From the NCBI GenBank assembly GCA_026874595.1, contig CM049306.1, positions 76,007,642 through 76,071,641 of the forward strand: a stretch of DNA of 64,000 nucleotides, in the 5' to 3' direction. This stretch comes from Sipunculus nudus. Lineage: Eukaryota; Annelida; Sipuncula; Golfingiida; Sipunculidae. Positions 11,801 to 23,158 of this stretch are shown piece after piece. The first letter of the stretch is position 1, and each line of letters begins with the position of its first letter. The notes under the pieces were generated by a model, which made no database searches, was not told the origin of the DNA, and was given only the letters and a program-made list of their open reading frames with translations. The position numbers were made by a program, and so were the translations under genes.

Positions 11801-14800
11801 TACATCAATGCATGATTAGTCATTGTAACAAAAAATTAATCTAGAAAAGTAACATTAAAGCAAAATTATTAAGAGCTATTCCATGTTGTTTATAAGAAAA
11901 CTGATGATGTATACAATTTGTAGTTTGTGTAATTTCAAGTCATTATAAACATACTTTGATTAATGAGAATGATAAGTTACATAATCTTTTCTCTTTCCAG
12001 CAAGGCTTGCTGGAACACGCAATGTCTACACACAGTCTAGGCCAAATTTGATGCTTAGTAAAGAAACAAAGGTGATCTGCCAAGGCTTCACAGGAAAACA
12101 GGTGAAAATTTAATTACTTTGTACCTGTAAATCATTTTTGTTTTGTGCAAAAGTCTATTTATTGGACCAGAGCTTGAGAATTATTGGAATTATATATAAA
12201 TATAGTTTACAGTTCCATTAGATTATAGAATACTGAACACTTAAATAGTGGCATTCTGATTTTATGCATCACATATCTTGCCAAAATTTCATTTTGTGTG
12301 TCTCAGATGAATTTGATTAAATATTGTTTATTATTATTAAAAAGATTCTTTGTTATCATAAAAATGATCAGAGAAGATGCTCTCTGTTAATGGCCATCAA
12401 TAAACATAAATTGAGTGTAGTGAAATTATGAGAAGAAAGCTGTCATGTAAGTACAATAAGTCATAATTCTATGGAAAGTGAGAAATAAGGAACCTTGTTG
12501 TATAACATTACTATAGTCCATTTCACCACCTGCTGTCCACCTGTTTTTCGTAGATGATTTACTTCAAAGTTTATATTTTTCAATATTTTCCAAGGAAACA
12601 ACATATGGAAGTGACAACCTAATGTGGCAGTTAAGAATTTTACAGTAAATCCCCGGTTTATGTTTCACAACATTTAAGTCTCCTTATCATGATCTGGCAG
12701 ATATGGTGTGTCCCTCCATAAGTAGCCATCTTTGTTTTAGCTGGTTAATTTCTTAGAGTGTTTACATGAGATCATCCAATCAGCAGCTGTCAGTGGAGGC
12801 TGTTTTTGCATGTGACCAATGACCTTGACCGCCATAAGTGGGTCTGATATGTTGTAAAATGTAGACTGATTTCTCATATTTTCAGAAAATTCTGTTACTT
12901 AAAATTGGCATAAGGTAGGAATTTAGTTACATTGTTGAAAATTAGGTTCTGTAGTCCTCTCTTCTACACTGTAATTGTTTCCCTTGAAATTTTACTAATA
13001 AAAATTTTCATAGCAAAAAACAGGTGGACATGAGGGGATGAAACGGACTATAATAGCTGTCAACTCACTATTTACATTTTTGTAGCTGTAGCTTTTGACC
13101 ATTTCCCACAGTCATCATCGGCATTCTTGTGTTGTTTATCTTAATTCAGCTTTCAATTTCATGTTATGATTACCTTAGATTGCTGACAGTATTTATTGTT
13201 CTGTATATAATCACCAATTTTTGGCTTTATACAGTTTAAATACAAAAAAATACATGATTACTCAATACTTTCTGATTCCTATATATTATATATATCAGAT
13301 TTATGAAACTTCTTCACATAATGAAAATGTTCAGCAGAAATGGTTTGATATAATAATAAGATATAATTAAGAGGCATGAGATTATCAACAGCTGACCAGT
13401 TTATCCTCATTTTTTTTATAAGTGCTAAATATTTTCAGGGAACTTTCCATAGTCAACAAGCTATTGAGTATGGAACAAACATGGTGGGGGGCGTGTCCCC
13501 TGGGAAAGGAGGCAAAGTTCATCTTGGTCTCCCAATCTTCAACAGTGTCCAAGAGGTGAGTAGACAGGGGTCCAAATAGAATGGAAACAATATAATAGAG
13601 AATCTTAGACTTTACAATGTGCCAGTGTTGTGAGTCCAGACTGTCCAAATCCCTTTGAGTTCTCAGTGTAAGTCCAACTTGTCCAACTGAGGGTCCAGGG
13701 CTCAACATTAACTTTTGAAAGCACTTGCCTGACTAGCTTTTATTTGCCCTACATGAATTTTTACTTGCCCAACAAAAATTATTGTTCACAGCCATGAACG
13801 AAAGGTGTATTCACATGACTGTACAGGTATTGCATGTTTCATTGCATTTTTGATAATAAAATAAAAAAAAAACATATTAAAATGTTAATTTGTTATATTT
13901 CTCTTTAGTATTTGCACAGATAAACATAAGTACTGAAAATTTAAGTTAAAGAAGTATTTTCTGAATTATTTAATTTGAAACAACAGATTATTTTCCATGA
14001 GTCTGATGCTATGTAAATTGATTCTGTAAACAGTCAAGAATTAAAATTTTGCTGTTGGCTTGAGCTGGGAATTCCAAAGTTGCATGAATAAAGAAAAAAT
14101 ATTAGTAATTAAAAATATTATTTCCAAGCAAGGTGGTGTTAAAGTCTGTTGTCTGCTTAACGTGACAATGGATTACACTTATTGTGGCTCTCCATTGGTT
14201 TCCTACAATTGCCTGAAAACAACATGTCTACAGAATTTTGTTCCATTTGATCCTGGTAATTCTCCTCCAGAATTGATTACATTGACAATCACTTTCACAT
14301 CAGACTGGTCAGGGCCAGATGCAATATGATGATAATAGGGGAACTGTGGTAGAACACCAAACAGGCAAATGTTTACGACATAAAATAAAACGTTTTTACA
14401 GGGGAGAGAAACAGAAACAACATCCACATTATGGTAGGTTAGTAAAAAAGTGCTTAAACTTGTTTGTTTCTGTGGATGTGTATGTTTGTCAGCCTCCTTC
14501 ACCAGTGATATCGGTCATAGCTCAGATTAACTTCCTTCCCGTCAAAATCAGGTGTCACCTGACATTAGCAAATTTTCATTGCTCAAAAATAAATATGACG
14601 GGACTAATAAAATGAATAAAGGAAAATTTATTCCCAATTTACTAGATTTTCATGCAAATTTTAAGCATATATTTTACTACATAGCTTTTGTAATATGTAC
14701 CAGCCACATGCAATATAACAGACTTTCATTACCCCAATGAGAGCATATTACAGCACCTGTGGCTTGGTGTTCATTTAAGAACTTTCCATTGTGAAGTGTG

Positions 14801-17800
14801 TTCCACACCAGATACAGATTTTGTTTTCAATTATAGCCTGTAGTTTAAAATATTTAAATGAAATGACCCTATTACTTCTGTGAGTATCTGAATGCTTGTT
14901 CTTCGGGATATATGTTAACCCAACCTGATGTTACCATGCGTCCACACGTCTTGTTTTATTAACTCAGTTGGGTACTGCAAATAACGATCGTTTTTTTGGC
15001 CTTTAGGTAAATTTTATTTTGACCCATTTGTCCGGTCAGGCAAGTTGGAGGTGACTTTTAGTTGCTGAAATACAATTTTCTGGAACTTTACTTGCCCTAG
15101 GCAAGAGTTTAACTGTTATTGTTGAGCCCTGGGGTCCTTTTAAAACCAACTCCTGAGAGTTTTCAAATTACCCCAGGGCTCAACAATTAATAAATTTTTA
15201 TTATAAAAACAAACATGTTAATGCTGATCATACAAAGTGAATCTATATATTTTAATTGTTAATGTTTCTTAAAAATTATGATTTAATAGAAAAACATTTA
15301 ATTTTATGTTGTTACAAGAAAAAACTATTTTGTAACAAGAAAGAAGTATTAAAGTTTCATATAAAATTTCAGTTAAATTCATAAATACATTTATCAATCT
15401 GCAAAATTAATTCACCAAGTTTAAAATGTAATACTGTGGAAGTGGTTTTGTTAGCAGGGTTTTAATTTTTCACGAACTGCGCTGACCCAGTTGAATGAAA
15501 AAAGGGTGAAAAATTCAGACACGCCAAATTTACCACTACCAATCCCCTCCATGGTATACTTCATGGGTCTAATGTTAATAACAAATGACTTTTGAGTTGA
15601 ATTTGATTGAAGGGGTTTGCCCTGGATGCTAACTTAACATATAAGCTAATTGGTGAGTGGTGACAGTACTAAAATTTATTTTCTTGTACATTTAAGGCTA
15701 AAGATGCCACTGGAGCTCAAGCGTCCGTGATCTATGTTCCACCAGCCTTTGCTGCAGCAGCCATCCATGAGGCCATTGATGCGGAGATCCCGCTCGTCGT
15801 CGTAATCACTGAGGGTATACCTCAGCAAGACATGGTCCGCGTCAAACATAAACTACTGAGACAAGGCAAAACCAGAGTCATAGGACCCAACTGTCCCGGT
15901 ATCATTAAGGTAATGTAAATTGGTGTTGCACAAAATTTATATGTACAATGTGTAAATGGAATGATGCAGTGATGACCTGCAGTGCTATCACATTCTTGAA
16001 GGTGCCCTTTAAAATAAGTAAACTTAAATGCATGTCTTGTGCATTTTTTTATGTCTTTTACTCAGAGACTGCTACTGGCAGTTTAGATGATTTCTGGTAT
16101 TTTCATAATCTTAAGTATATAGGTAACCTAGGTATAATTGTGACTTGCCATTCTAACCCTTTATATACATGTATTGAAAACTAAGCAATCTGACTTGTTT
16201 CATTAACTTTTGATGTCAGCAGTTGGCTGGTGCACATTGCACTCTGAGAAGTTAGGCATGAAACCAGCTACATAGACTATGATAATATCACATGTAGATG
16301 TATAGATGTATAACTGTATGGTCTATTATTTAGAAAAACAAAATAATATATGAACAGAAGTTCACCATTCAGGAACTTTACCTAGTATCTCAAATGTCTG
16401 TCACCTTGCATGACTTGACAAATGGGCTGCCCTGCAACCCAACATATGAGAACTTTATAATTAGTGTTTGATTATCAAGTCAGTACTATGCAAATGCAGA
16501 TTTAGCCCCATAAAATTGTAAAATCAAATAATGTAGCTAAACTGTAGTCAGAGAGGCCTCACATTTAGCATAGAAAGAATGATTGGTAGTGTAAAATTCA
16601 AAGTCTGTAATAGACAATCGAAGGGTAAAATGCTCAACTCTCTCTGCTGGTGACCAGGTTTTGATTATTAGCCTGACTATGAGAGTGGGTTGTAGTGGCT
16701 TATCCAAGGGCAGTGGTTTTCTCCGGGTTCTCATGTTTCTTCAGTCTCATGACCCTGCCAAAAGGTGAATGCCATAATCTGAGCCATGGAGAGTGCCTAG
16801 ATTAGTTAAAATAATTATTTGTACAATCCGTGTAAAGTAAATAAAGTTTGAAGAATATGTTGAATATTAAGCACCCAAACAAAGAACCTCTATGTATTTG
16901 GTGCTGTGGTTGTGTCAGATCTCTGTCTTAAATTTATATCTTGGCAGCCTGTAGTCCTTAGGGTCATAGAAGAAATGCTCCTACATTGTGCATGTAAATT
17001 AACCAAAGTATTTATTATGTTACAGCCTGGTGAATGTAAGATTGGAATCATGCCAGGACATATACACAAGCAAGGAAGAATAGGTCTGTATACAAAAAAA
17101 TTAATTATTACTGGTACGTTATTTGATATCATGTTGAATGTTGCATGCCCTTGTTACAGGTTTTTCAAAGTTTATTGTATCCCCAGACAAAGTCGTTTAG
17201 GCACAGTCGTGCCGCTACAAAGATTTCTTTCTGGCGAGATACTAAAAAAATATTCCATGGATATTTACCAAACTTGACATGTGCATAAATAGGTGTGAAA
17301 GGACGAAGCCACATTAAAATGTGGTCATGACCTTTACAAGGAGAGTGATCTTTACCTTTAATAGGTCCATTTTGGGAGAAAATCACACTAATTCTTAAAT
17401 ATCTCAAGAATTCTTGCATGGATTGACCGAAAAAGAAACTATTGACTCTGCCAGTGCTAGCAGCCTAGAGATAGTGTTGTCATCTATTAGAATTTGGTCA
17501 CACCACATATCCTTTTCTTGTTTTTGTGCTGTTTAAAACCCCCATAATTGCCTCTTGACAGTACTGCTAGCATTATATGTCAAAAACTAATGGACAGATT
17601 TCTTTCATATTATGCACATTCATAGATATGGGTTTTGGGATGATGTATATTCAGATTTGGCTCATAACCTTTGACCTTGAATATATCTGTATTTGTTAAA
17701 AACCACACAGACAATTTAAATATCTCAAGAAGGGATGCATGGATTGGTCCAAAAATCATATTGACTGAAGATCTTGGATAGCTTTGTCATCTGTGGAAAA

Positions 17801-20800
17801 CAGGTGGCCCAAACCTTCTGTCCTTTTCTTGTTTTCCCACCTTTTGATACCCCTTCATTGCCACTTGACAGTACTGTGAGCATTATAAGTCTAAAACTAA
17901 TGGACAGATTGGGCTGATATATTACCTCTTACTCTTTATCTCCATTTAATATTATTTTAGATTTTTACCTTCAAGCTCAAGGTCAACTTCACCTGAGCAC
18001 AGTGACCAGTGGGTCTCTTGTTTGTTCTTGTTATGCATATACATAGATATAGGTTATGGGATGAGGTAAATTCAAATCGGGATCTTGCCCTCTCCAATGA
18101 GAGTGGCCTTGACCTTGAATATTCCTAGATTTGGTGAAAAATTTTGCTTCTCAAGTTGAACGATGGAAGAAACCATGGTTTCTTGCCAAGTGTCAGTATA
18201 TGCTGCTGAAGATGGGGACCTATTCTTAAACAGGGGGGGGGGGATTAATTGTCTGGGGATACAATGGCAAATGCAGTGCCAAAAAATATAGTTTAAAACA
18301 TGGGCCTGTATAGACTTCTAGTTATCTGAAATATGCATCTCTCACCTTCCTACCAGAAACTCTTAATAAATTTGAGCTTGTCCAATATTGTCAGGTCAGC
18401 CTCATGTAGTCAGTACTAGTCCACTGTGGCTCACTTCCAAACAGTTTTGTCTCAAATAGTTTTCCTGATTTAGATATCATCTGTACCTCCCCTGTTACTC
18501 AGAGGGGCAGTGGAAGGTAGTGATGTGCGGATTAATTGATTAAATTGTTGATTGGTGGTTTTCTTTCCAAGTTAATTTAATCGATAACATTTTTGATATC
18601 AATTAAAACAATTATGTATGCACATGCAAAGAATCCTTTCACATATATATACACCAAGTAATGAAAAATGTGGAGCATTTATATTCATGTGAGACATAAT
18701 TGATATTTTTTTTAGCAGCTGCCAAATTATTACACATTTATTCATGTTTTCACAGGCATTGTATCACGGTCAGGGACCTTGACATATGAGGCTGTCCACC
18801 AGACAACGGAGGTCGGCCTGGGTCAGTCGTTATGTATTGGTATCGGTGGTGATCCCTTTAACGGAACAAACTTTGTTGATTGTCTGGAGGTGTTCCTCAG
18901 TGATCCACAAACAGAAGGTTAGTCACAGATATTTATGACTAAAGATCTACCCGCATATTGTCAGGTCTAGTTTTTTTTTTTTTTTTTGCAGACGAGATAA
19001 CTATAGTAAATATGTTCAGCTTGAACAAAAAAATAAGAAATTATGTACATTCTTCTATGGTTTACTCATTCTACTATTGTATCCCGAGACTGAAAGTAGG
19101 GGATGCTATGGTTTCAGCAAGGTGACCTTGACCCTTGTAACCATGACCTTGTAAAGTGTAAATGTATGCTTCAAAGGAAGGGAGCCATTGGGATACTCTC
19201 ACTCAGCATGTTATGTTAGTTGGTTTAATGATATAATTTGCCATGTTGTCAACTCATTATTGTCCCCTGCATCATCGGAATATTAGATACATTAGGTTTG
19301 AATACTCTCTACTTTTGACCCACTCATTATTCGTAACTTGTCATAGAGTCTAATTTGCAAAAACTTAAAATCTTATTGGTTGACAACCTTTTTTTTCAGG
19401 GATCCTGTCAGTCTTGCACTGTTGACAGGCAGTGGTCCTAATCTATAAAATCCAGTATCCAATAACACTTTCAGCTATTAATGATAAGTAAGCAACATTG
19501 AAATATCCACCATCTAATTATTGGTCTCAGTGATTGTATTACCATCTTTATTCTCCTACTGCCTGTATGTATCAGTATATCACACAGAGGTTATCTTTAT
19601 TTATTTATTTTTTTGTACAGGTATTTTGCTGATTGGTGAGATTGGAGGAGCAGCAGAAGAGCGAGCAGCTGAGTACCTGCTGAAACATAACTCTGTGAGT
19701 CCTATATAATTGTATTACATTGTAACATTACAAGCAGTCCAGTTCCTCCAGGAATATAACTCATTGAGCTCCTAATTGTGTTATTCTTCTATTGCTATTA
19801 ACTTTGTGAAAAGCTGATTTCCACCAGGAAAATAAAATGGTGAGTTAGGTCTTGTTTTATTCATGTATTTAATAGTAAATTAATGAGCAGGTGAGAACCT
19901 CCAGGAACATAGTGAGTTTTATGTTGTGTTTTCGAAATATTTGATAATAAATTTACAAGTGGCCACATGCCTCCAGGAACATGACTTCGTGAAATGGTAT
20001 TCCTGTGTTATTCTTGTTATTTGTGAGAACCTGCTTTTATTGTACCAGTTATATGAATAACCATAACATAAAATGCTTTATGCCATCATGAATATAACAC
20101 AACTATGGTTCTCATCAGCTTATTTTATTTACAAAACATTAAAAATATAAGTACTTTCTTTGATTAGAAATTGTGTTCCATCATTATGATAAGGTACAAG
20201 TGTACTAAAGACTTCCATAAATGTATATACACTATGTACAAGTTCTTTATTTATGAAAGCTGATCAGTTGCTGAATATCTCTCAGAATGCAAGTCCATCA
20301 TATTGTATAAATGCTTTTTGTAAAACATTTAGGGATGAACAAACCATGTTGACCTAATTCTGCAAATAAGGCGACAATTGACATAAAGCATCCTCAAATT
20401 CTTCTTTTTTTTTTCAAGTGTAATCTTACCTTATCATAAAATGAATTTGCCAGTTACCCTATTCTAAAAAAAATTGTTATTAAAAAAGTGTTTGTCGGGT
20501 TGTTAGAGAGAAAGGAATGTGGTAATTTTATGAAACAAAGATATGAAGAAAGATTATTTTGAGTAGAAATGAAATAATTAACACCAGTATTTTTGTACAC
20601 ACAGGGTCCTGACAGGAAACCAGTAGCCTCATTTATCGCTGGATTGACAGCACCCCCTGGTAGGCGAATGGGACATGCTGGTGCCATCATTGCTGGTGGA
20701 AAGGGCGGTGCTCAGGAGAAGATTAAATCCCTACAGGATGCTGGTGTTGATGTAACAATGTCACCAGCTCAGCTGGGTACCACAATATACAAGGTAAATA

Positions 20801-21683
20801 CTAAAGGGAAACCCTTCTTCTGAAGGTTTATGGTGCTTCCTCCACTTCTGGTCTCCTCCACTAGGGGTTTCCTTGTTGAAGGGTTATAAACTTTTATTTA
20901 TTTTACACAGATTATACAACAAGTTGCAATAACTGATAATAGGCTGTCTCCTGGGGACACCAGCTCTCATTGGTCTGATTCTTCACCCTGTGCCAGAACT
21001 GGTATTATCAGATGAACAAGTGCCCATGTTTAAAATTTGGAGTGGAATGCAAATTGCTCTCATTGGGATGACCTGGTCAAGCCAAGAGTTATAAAGAGGA
21101 ACTGTTACCCAAAAAGAGATTTGGGACTACAACCATGTGCAACTGCTGTGTGAGGAGCCCAGGGTTGGCCACTGCAACCCACTCTTATAGCCAGTTAAGG
21201 GATCCAATCTGGGTCGCCAGCAGAGAGAGCTGAGCTGAGGACTCTGCGTCTAGTTCTACTCTACTCCACCAGGGTTGTCCTTTTTGGACAATTCTTCCTC
21301 TAGTTCTGGTCTCCTCCACCAGGGGTGTCCTTATTGGAGGGTTCTTACTCTAATTCTGCTCTTCTCCACCAGGAGTGACCATGTTGGAGGGTTCTTCCTC
21401 TAGTTCAGCTCTCCTCCACCAGGTGTCCTTGTTGGAGGGATCTTCCTTAGTTCTGCTCTCTTGAGTAAACTCTGAAGTTTTGACTAAAGGACATTCCGAA
21501 AGTCTTGAAAGCATAAAATTAACATTTGAACTGTCACTTATTTGTATAAATTTGAACTCTTACTGTAAGTATGTTTCTTATTAAAAATATATACAACTAT
21601 GTATTATACACTGTTAGTTGTACCAAGTGTTATGATTGTATTTCTATGTATTTCAGGCCATGGAGAAGGCTGGCAAGCTATGA
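8833..21683 (+). CDS. SUCLG1: Succinate-CoA ligase [ADP/GDP-forming] subunit alpha, mitochondrial; whole gene, 9 exons
   Basis: Seen: exons at 8833-8869, 12001-12101, 13439-13555, 15697-15909, 17026-17083, 18756-18917, 19621-19694, 20605-20793 and 21657-21683 join into one 978-nt frame (325 aa). Every junction is GT-AG and every phase closes. Residues 1-27 are Arg/Ser/Ala-rich with no acid, as in a mitochondrial presequence. The CoA-binding Rossmann domain follows (GFTGKQ 41-46, IGPNCPG 147-153), then SRSGTLTYE (179-187), GEIGG (235-239) and the active-site signature GRRMGHAG (273-280). Known of the family: the His here (H278) is phosphorylated, Glu in GEIGG (E236) stabilises it, and the alpha subunit pairs with an ATP- or GTP-specific beta subunit to convert succinyl-CoA to succinate in the matrix. 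Length is close to the human protein (about 346 aa). Nothing essential is missing. Introns 1, 3 and 5 carry TIR elements. The usual Asn of the 'GVINPGEC' stretch is Lys (K156) at the exon 4/5 junction. Confidence 0.97.
9787..10676. mobile_element. Short TIR element in SUCLG1 intron 1
   Basis: Ends are CAGGCCTCGAATTT and, inverted, CAGGCTTCGAAATT. Subterminal GACAGGCA and CCGGTTGCCGG repeats lie inside. Flanks TACTA and TTCTA match at four of five bases. About 890 bp, no transposase frame; a MITE-like element. Confidence 0.5.
11025..11365. repeat. Dispersed repeat beginning ATTGTCCCC
   Basis: Starts ATTGTCCCCTGCTTCTGC and ends GGGGGACAT, weakly inverted. A related start occurs at about 19259 (ATTGTCCCCTGCATC). 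Intron 1 of SUCLG1. Confidence 0.35.
12001..12101 (+). CDS. SUCLG1: SUCLG1 exon 2
   Basis: Follows a clean polypyrimidine tract and CAG acceptor (tttctctttccag). Encodes the end of the presequence and the start of the CoA-binding domain, ending in CQGFTGKQ. Donor GTGAAA; leaves phase 0. Confidence 0.95.
13439..13555 (+). CDS. SUCLG1: SUCLG1 exon 3
   Basis: 39 codons, phase 0 to 0, between acceptor attttcag and donor GTGAGT. Begins [13 protein letters not shown] and contains GGVSPGKGG, the conserved CoA-binding part of the alpha subunit. Confidence 0.97.
13696..15131. mobile_element. TIR element in SUCLG1 intron 3 (CAGGGCTCAACA ends)
   Basis: Left end CAGGGCTCAACATTAAC; right end inverted CAGGGCTCAACAATAAC. 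Both ends are followed by 'CTTGCC' subterminal motifs. GGGTC flanks both sides (13691-13695, 15132-15136). A second left end, CAGGGCTCAACA, stands alone at 15174. About 1.44 kb, no transposase frame. Confidence 0.7.
15697..15909 (+). CDS. SUCLG1: SUCLG1 exon 4
   Basis: 71 codons, phase 0 to 0. The acceptor is the weaker 'tttaag'; donor GTAATG. Contains [17 protein letters not shown] and IGPNCPG, all nearly invariant in the family. Confidence 0.97.
17026..17083 (+). CDS. SUCLG1: SUCLG1 exon 5
   Basis: 58 nt after acceptor tgttacag. Encodes [19 protein letters not shown] plus the first base of a Gly codon; donor GTCTGT. The exon boundary matches the reading phase of exon 6. Confidence 0.96.
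17174..18265. mobile_element. TIR element in SUCLG1 intron 5 (ATTGTATCCCCAGACAA ends)
   Basis: The 17-bp sequence ATTGTATCCCCAGACAA at 17174-17190 is perfectly inverted at 18249-18265. Inside, a block beginning 'ccttttcttgtttt' and including TTGACAGTACTG is present twice (about 17512 and 17820). A related end is at about 19076. No protein-coding frame. Confidence 0.75.
18756..18917 (+). CDS. SUCLG1: SUCLG1 exon 6
   Basis: 162 nt. Completes Gly176, then [17 protein letters not shown] and the [10 protein letters not shown] loop, ending one base into a Gly codon at donor GTTAGT. Acceptor ttttcacag. Confidence 0.97.
19621..19694 (+). CDS. SUCLG1: SUCLG1 exon 7
   Basis: 74 nt. Encodes [19 protein letters not shown] and on to HNS; holds the catalytic Glu236. 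Long T-rich tract and acceptor gtacag; donor GTGAGT. Degenerate copies of this exon edge follow in the intron (see findings). Confidence 0.97.
20605..20793 (+). CDS. SUCLG1: SUCLG1 exon 8 (active-site His exon)
   Basis: 63 codons, phase 0 to 0. Encodes [19 protein letters not shown] with the phosphorylated His278, then [10 protein letters not shown]-like sequence [13 protein letters not shown]. Acceptor cacacag, donor GTAAAT. Confidence 0.98.
21249..21465. repeat. 50-bp minisatellite in SUCLG1 intron 8
   Basis: About four and a half units of roughly 50 bp, each with 'tctagttct..tctcctccaccagg' and 'ttggaggg'. A further degenerate copy at about 20839-20887 is separated from the array by 360 bp. 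Confidence 0.8.
21657..21683 (+). CDS. SUCLG1: SUCLG1 exon 9 (C-terminus and stop)
   Basis: Acceptor gtatttcag, then eight codons AMEKAGKL and TGA at 21681-21683. This matches the short charged tail that follows TTIYK in the family. The longer frame overlapping it is a different phase and is 3' UTR. Confidence 0.88.
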   Translation, partial: AMEKAGKL

Positions 21684-23158
21684 TGGGATTATCATTGATA
21701 AAAGATGTACTCTTCATGACCAGACAAGTAGACAATGAAGTGCCGGACCAGCCATTAGAGAAATTTAGATATGGGCAGCAAGGTGGCAGTTACATGGCTG
21801 GGTATAATCATGTTTTTTTATGCGCTACAAACATACACTTGTTGAAAGATATTGAAAGTTCTACACTTGATATGTCATCAGATGTGGAAAACAGGCATGA
21901 AATACCTTGTTGAATGATGTTTTGTTCTCAAAGACTTTTTAAATCCTAAATAAATCATTTTGTGTACCTGTATATAAACATCTAGAGTGGACATGGCATC
22001 TGAGGTGCAGATTTCATGATTCAGAATAAATTTATTACTCTGAACGTTGGTCTTGCTTTTTCCTTGCTGTCTAACTTATATTTCCTTTGGTGAATTATTA
22101 TGGAAGCTTGCTGCTACACCATCTGTGGAGACTTCTCTCAGATGATGAAGGAAATGAAAATGGTCAGTTTTGAAAAGAATTTTTTAATAAAATATTCAGA
22201 CACTGGCCCTCCAAGTCTCCATATACTAAAAGTACTTGCAGAAATTTACAGCGAGGTAATTTAAAGTCTTAACTGCAAATTTCCCTACCTGTTACCAAAA
22301 CTGAAAACTTTTTTTTTAAACCCTAGAACTTGTGTGTAGGAGCTATTGAACCTTTGGCCTTATCAAAGTACAAGAAATCTGATTTTGTCCTGGGACGCTT
22401 CCTTTCATTATAACATAAATACAAACTGTAAAATTATCTGAGGAGCTAGTTTCATTTTAGTGAAAAAATTCACCTTGTGCAGACATGCATGTGCTTGCAC
22501 TGTAACATTACAAATGAATGTTTTCATGTAGCACTTTTTATTTAATATTTCTTAAAATAGTCCTTTAGCTGAAACATAATGGAGAAAAAATTGCTGCAAA
22601 GGTAATACAAAGCTCCAATCTATCAAGCCTAGATTTAAATCTGGGGTTAACTTCTTATTTAAAGAAATCCTATGGTCCGTTACAAAAATGTAATTTATGG
22701 AAAAAACTGAGATTCATATTTACTCTGGTGTTCACATTCACAAAAACATTTACTCGATAAACTTTCACACAAGTATGCACCTTTCCGCCATCCAGATCTT
22801 CATACAAGTTATCCAATATGCAATAATATGAGAAACCAAGATGTTGACCACTTAGTTGTTACATTTGACCATTAGCTTCCAAAAATAAAACCAATGTGAC
22901 TTGGTTATACCATCAGACCCCTCTCTGAGTCCCCATAGTACTGCTGTGTGGTTACAGCCACAGCCATATTAGAAAAATCTGGCATCTTAAAATTTAAAAA
23001 TTTTAAAATACTTTTAATTTAAACAGTCATTTCAACTACCAACAACAGGGACAAATATAAAACCCTTTATTTTCACATTCAATTACAATCAACTCATTAA
23101 AAACTTTTTATTATTTTTTTTCTAAACAAACCACTGGGGAATAAATTACAATAAACAC
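21684..23158. other. SUCLG1 3' UTR and AT-rich intergenic DNA
   Basis: The first few hundred bases are presumably 3' UTR (three AATAAA candidates). No further gene, RNA gene or clear repeat structure was seen to 23150. Confidence 0.5.
21949..21954 (+). terminator. SUCLG1: Candidate SUCLG1 polyadenylation signal
   Basis: AATAAA, 266 bp after the SUCLG1 stop. Further AATAAA at 22025-22030 and 22186-22191 are alternatives. Placement on sequence alone; transcript ends are not visible. Confidence 0.45.

Noticed and set aside
21599-21913. 104-codon frame overlapping SUCLG1 exon 9
   Set aside because: It is another phase. The exon joined in the correct phase gives the short conserved-type tail AMEKAGKL and stops.
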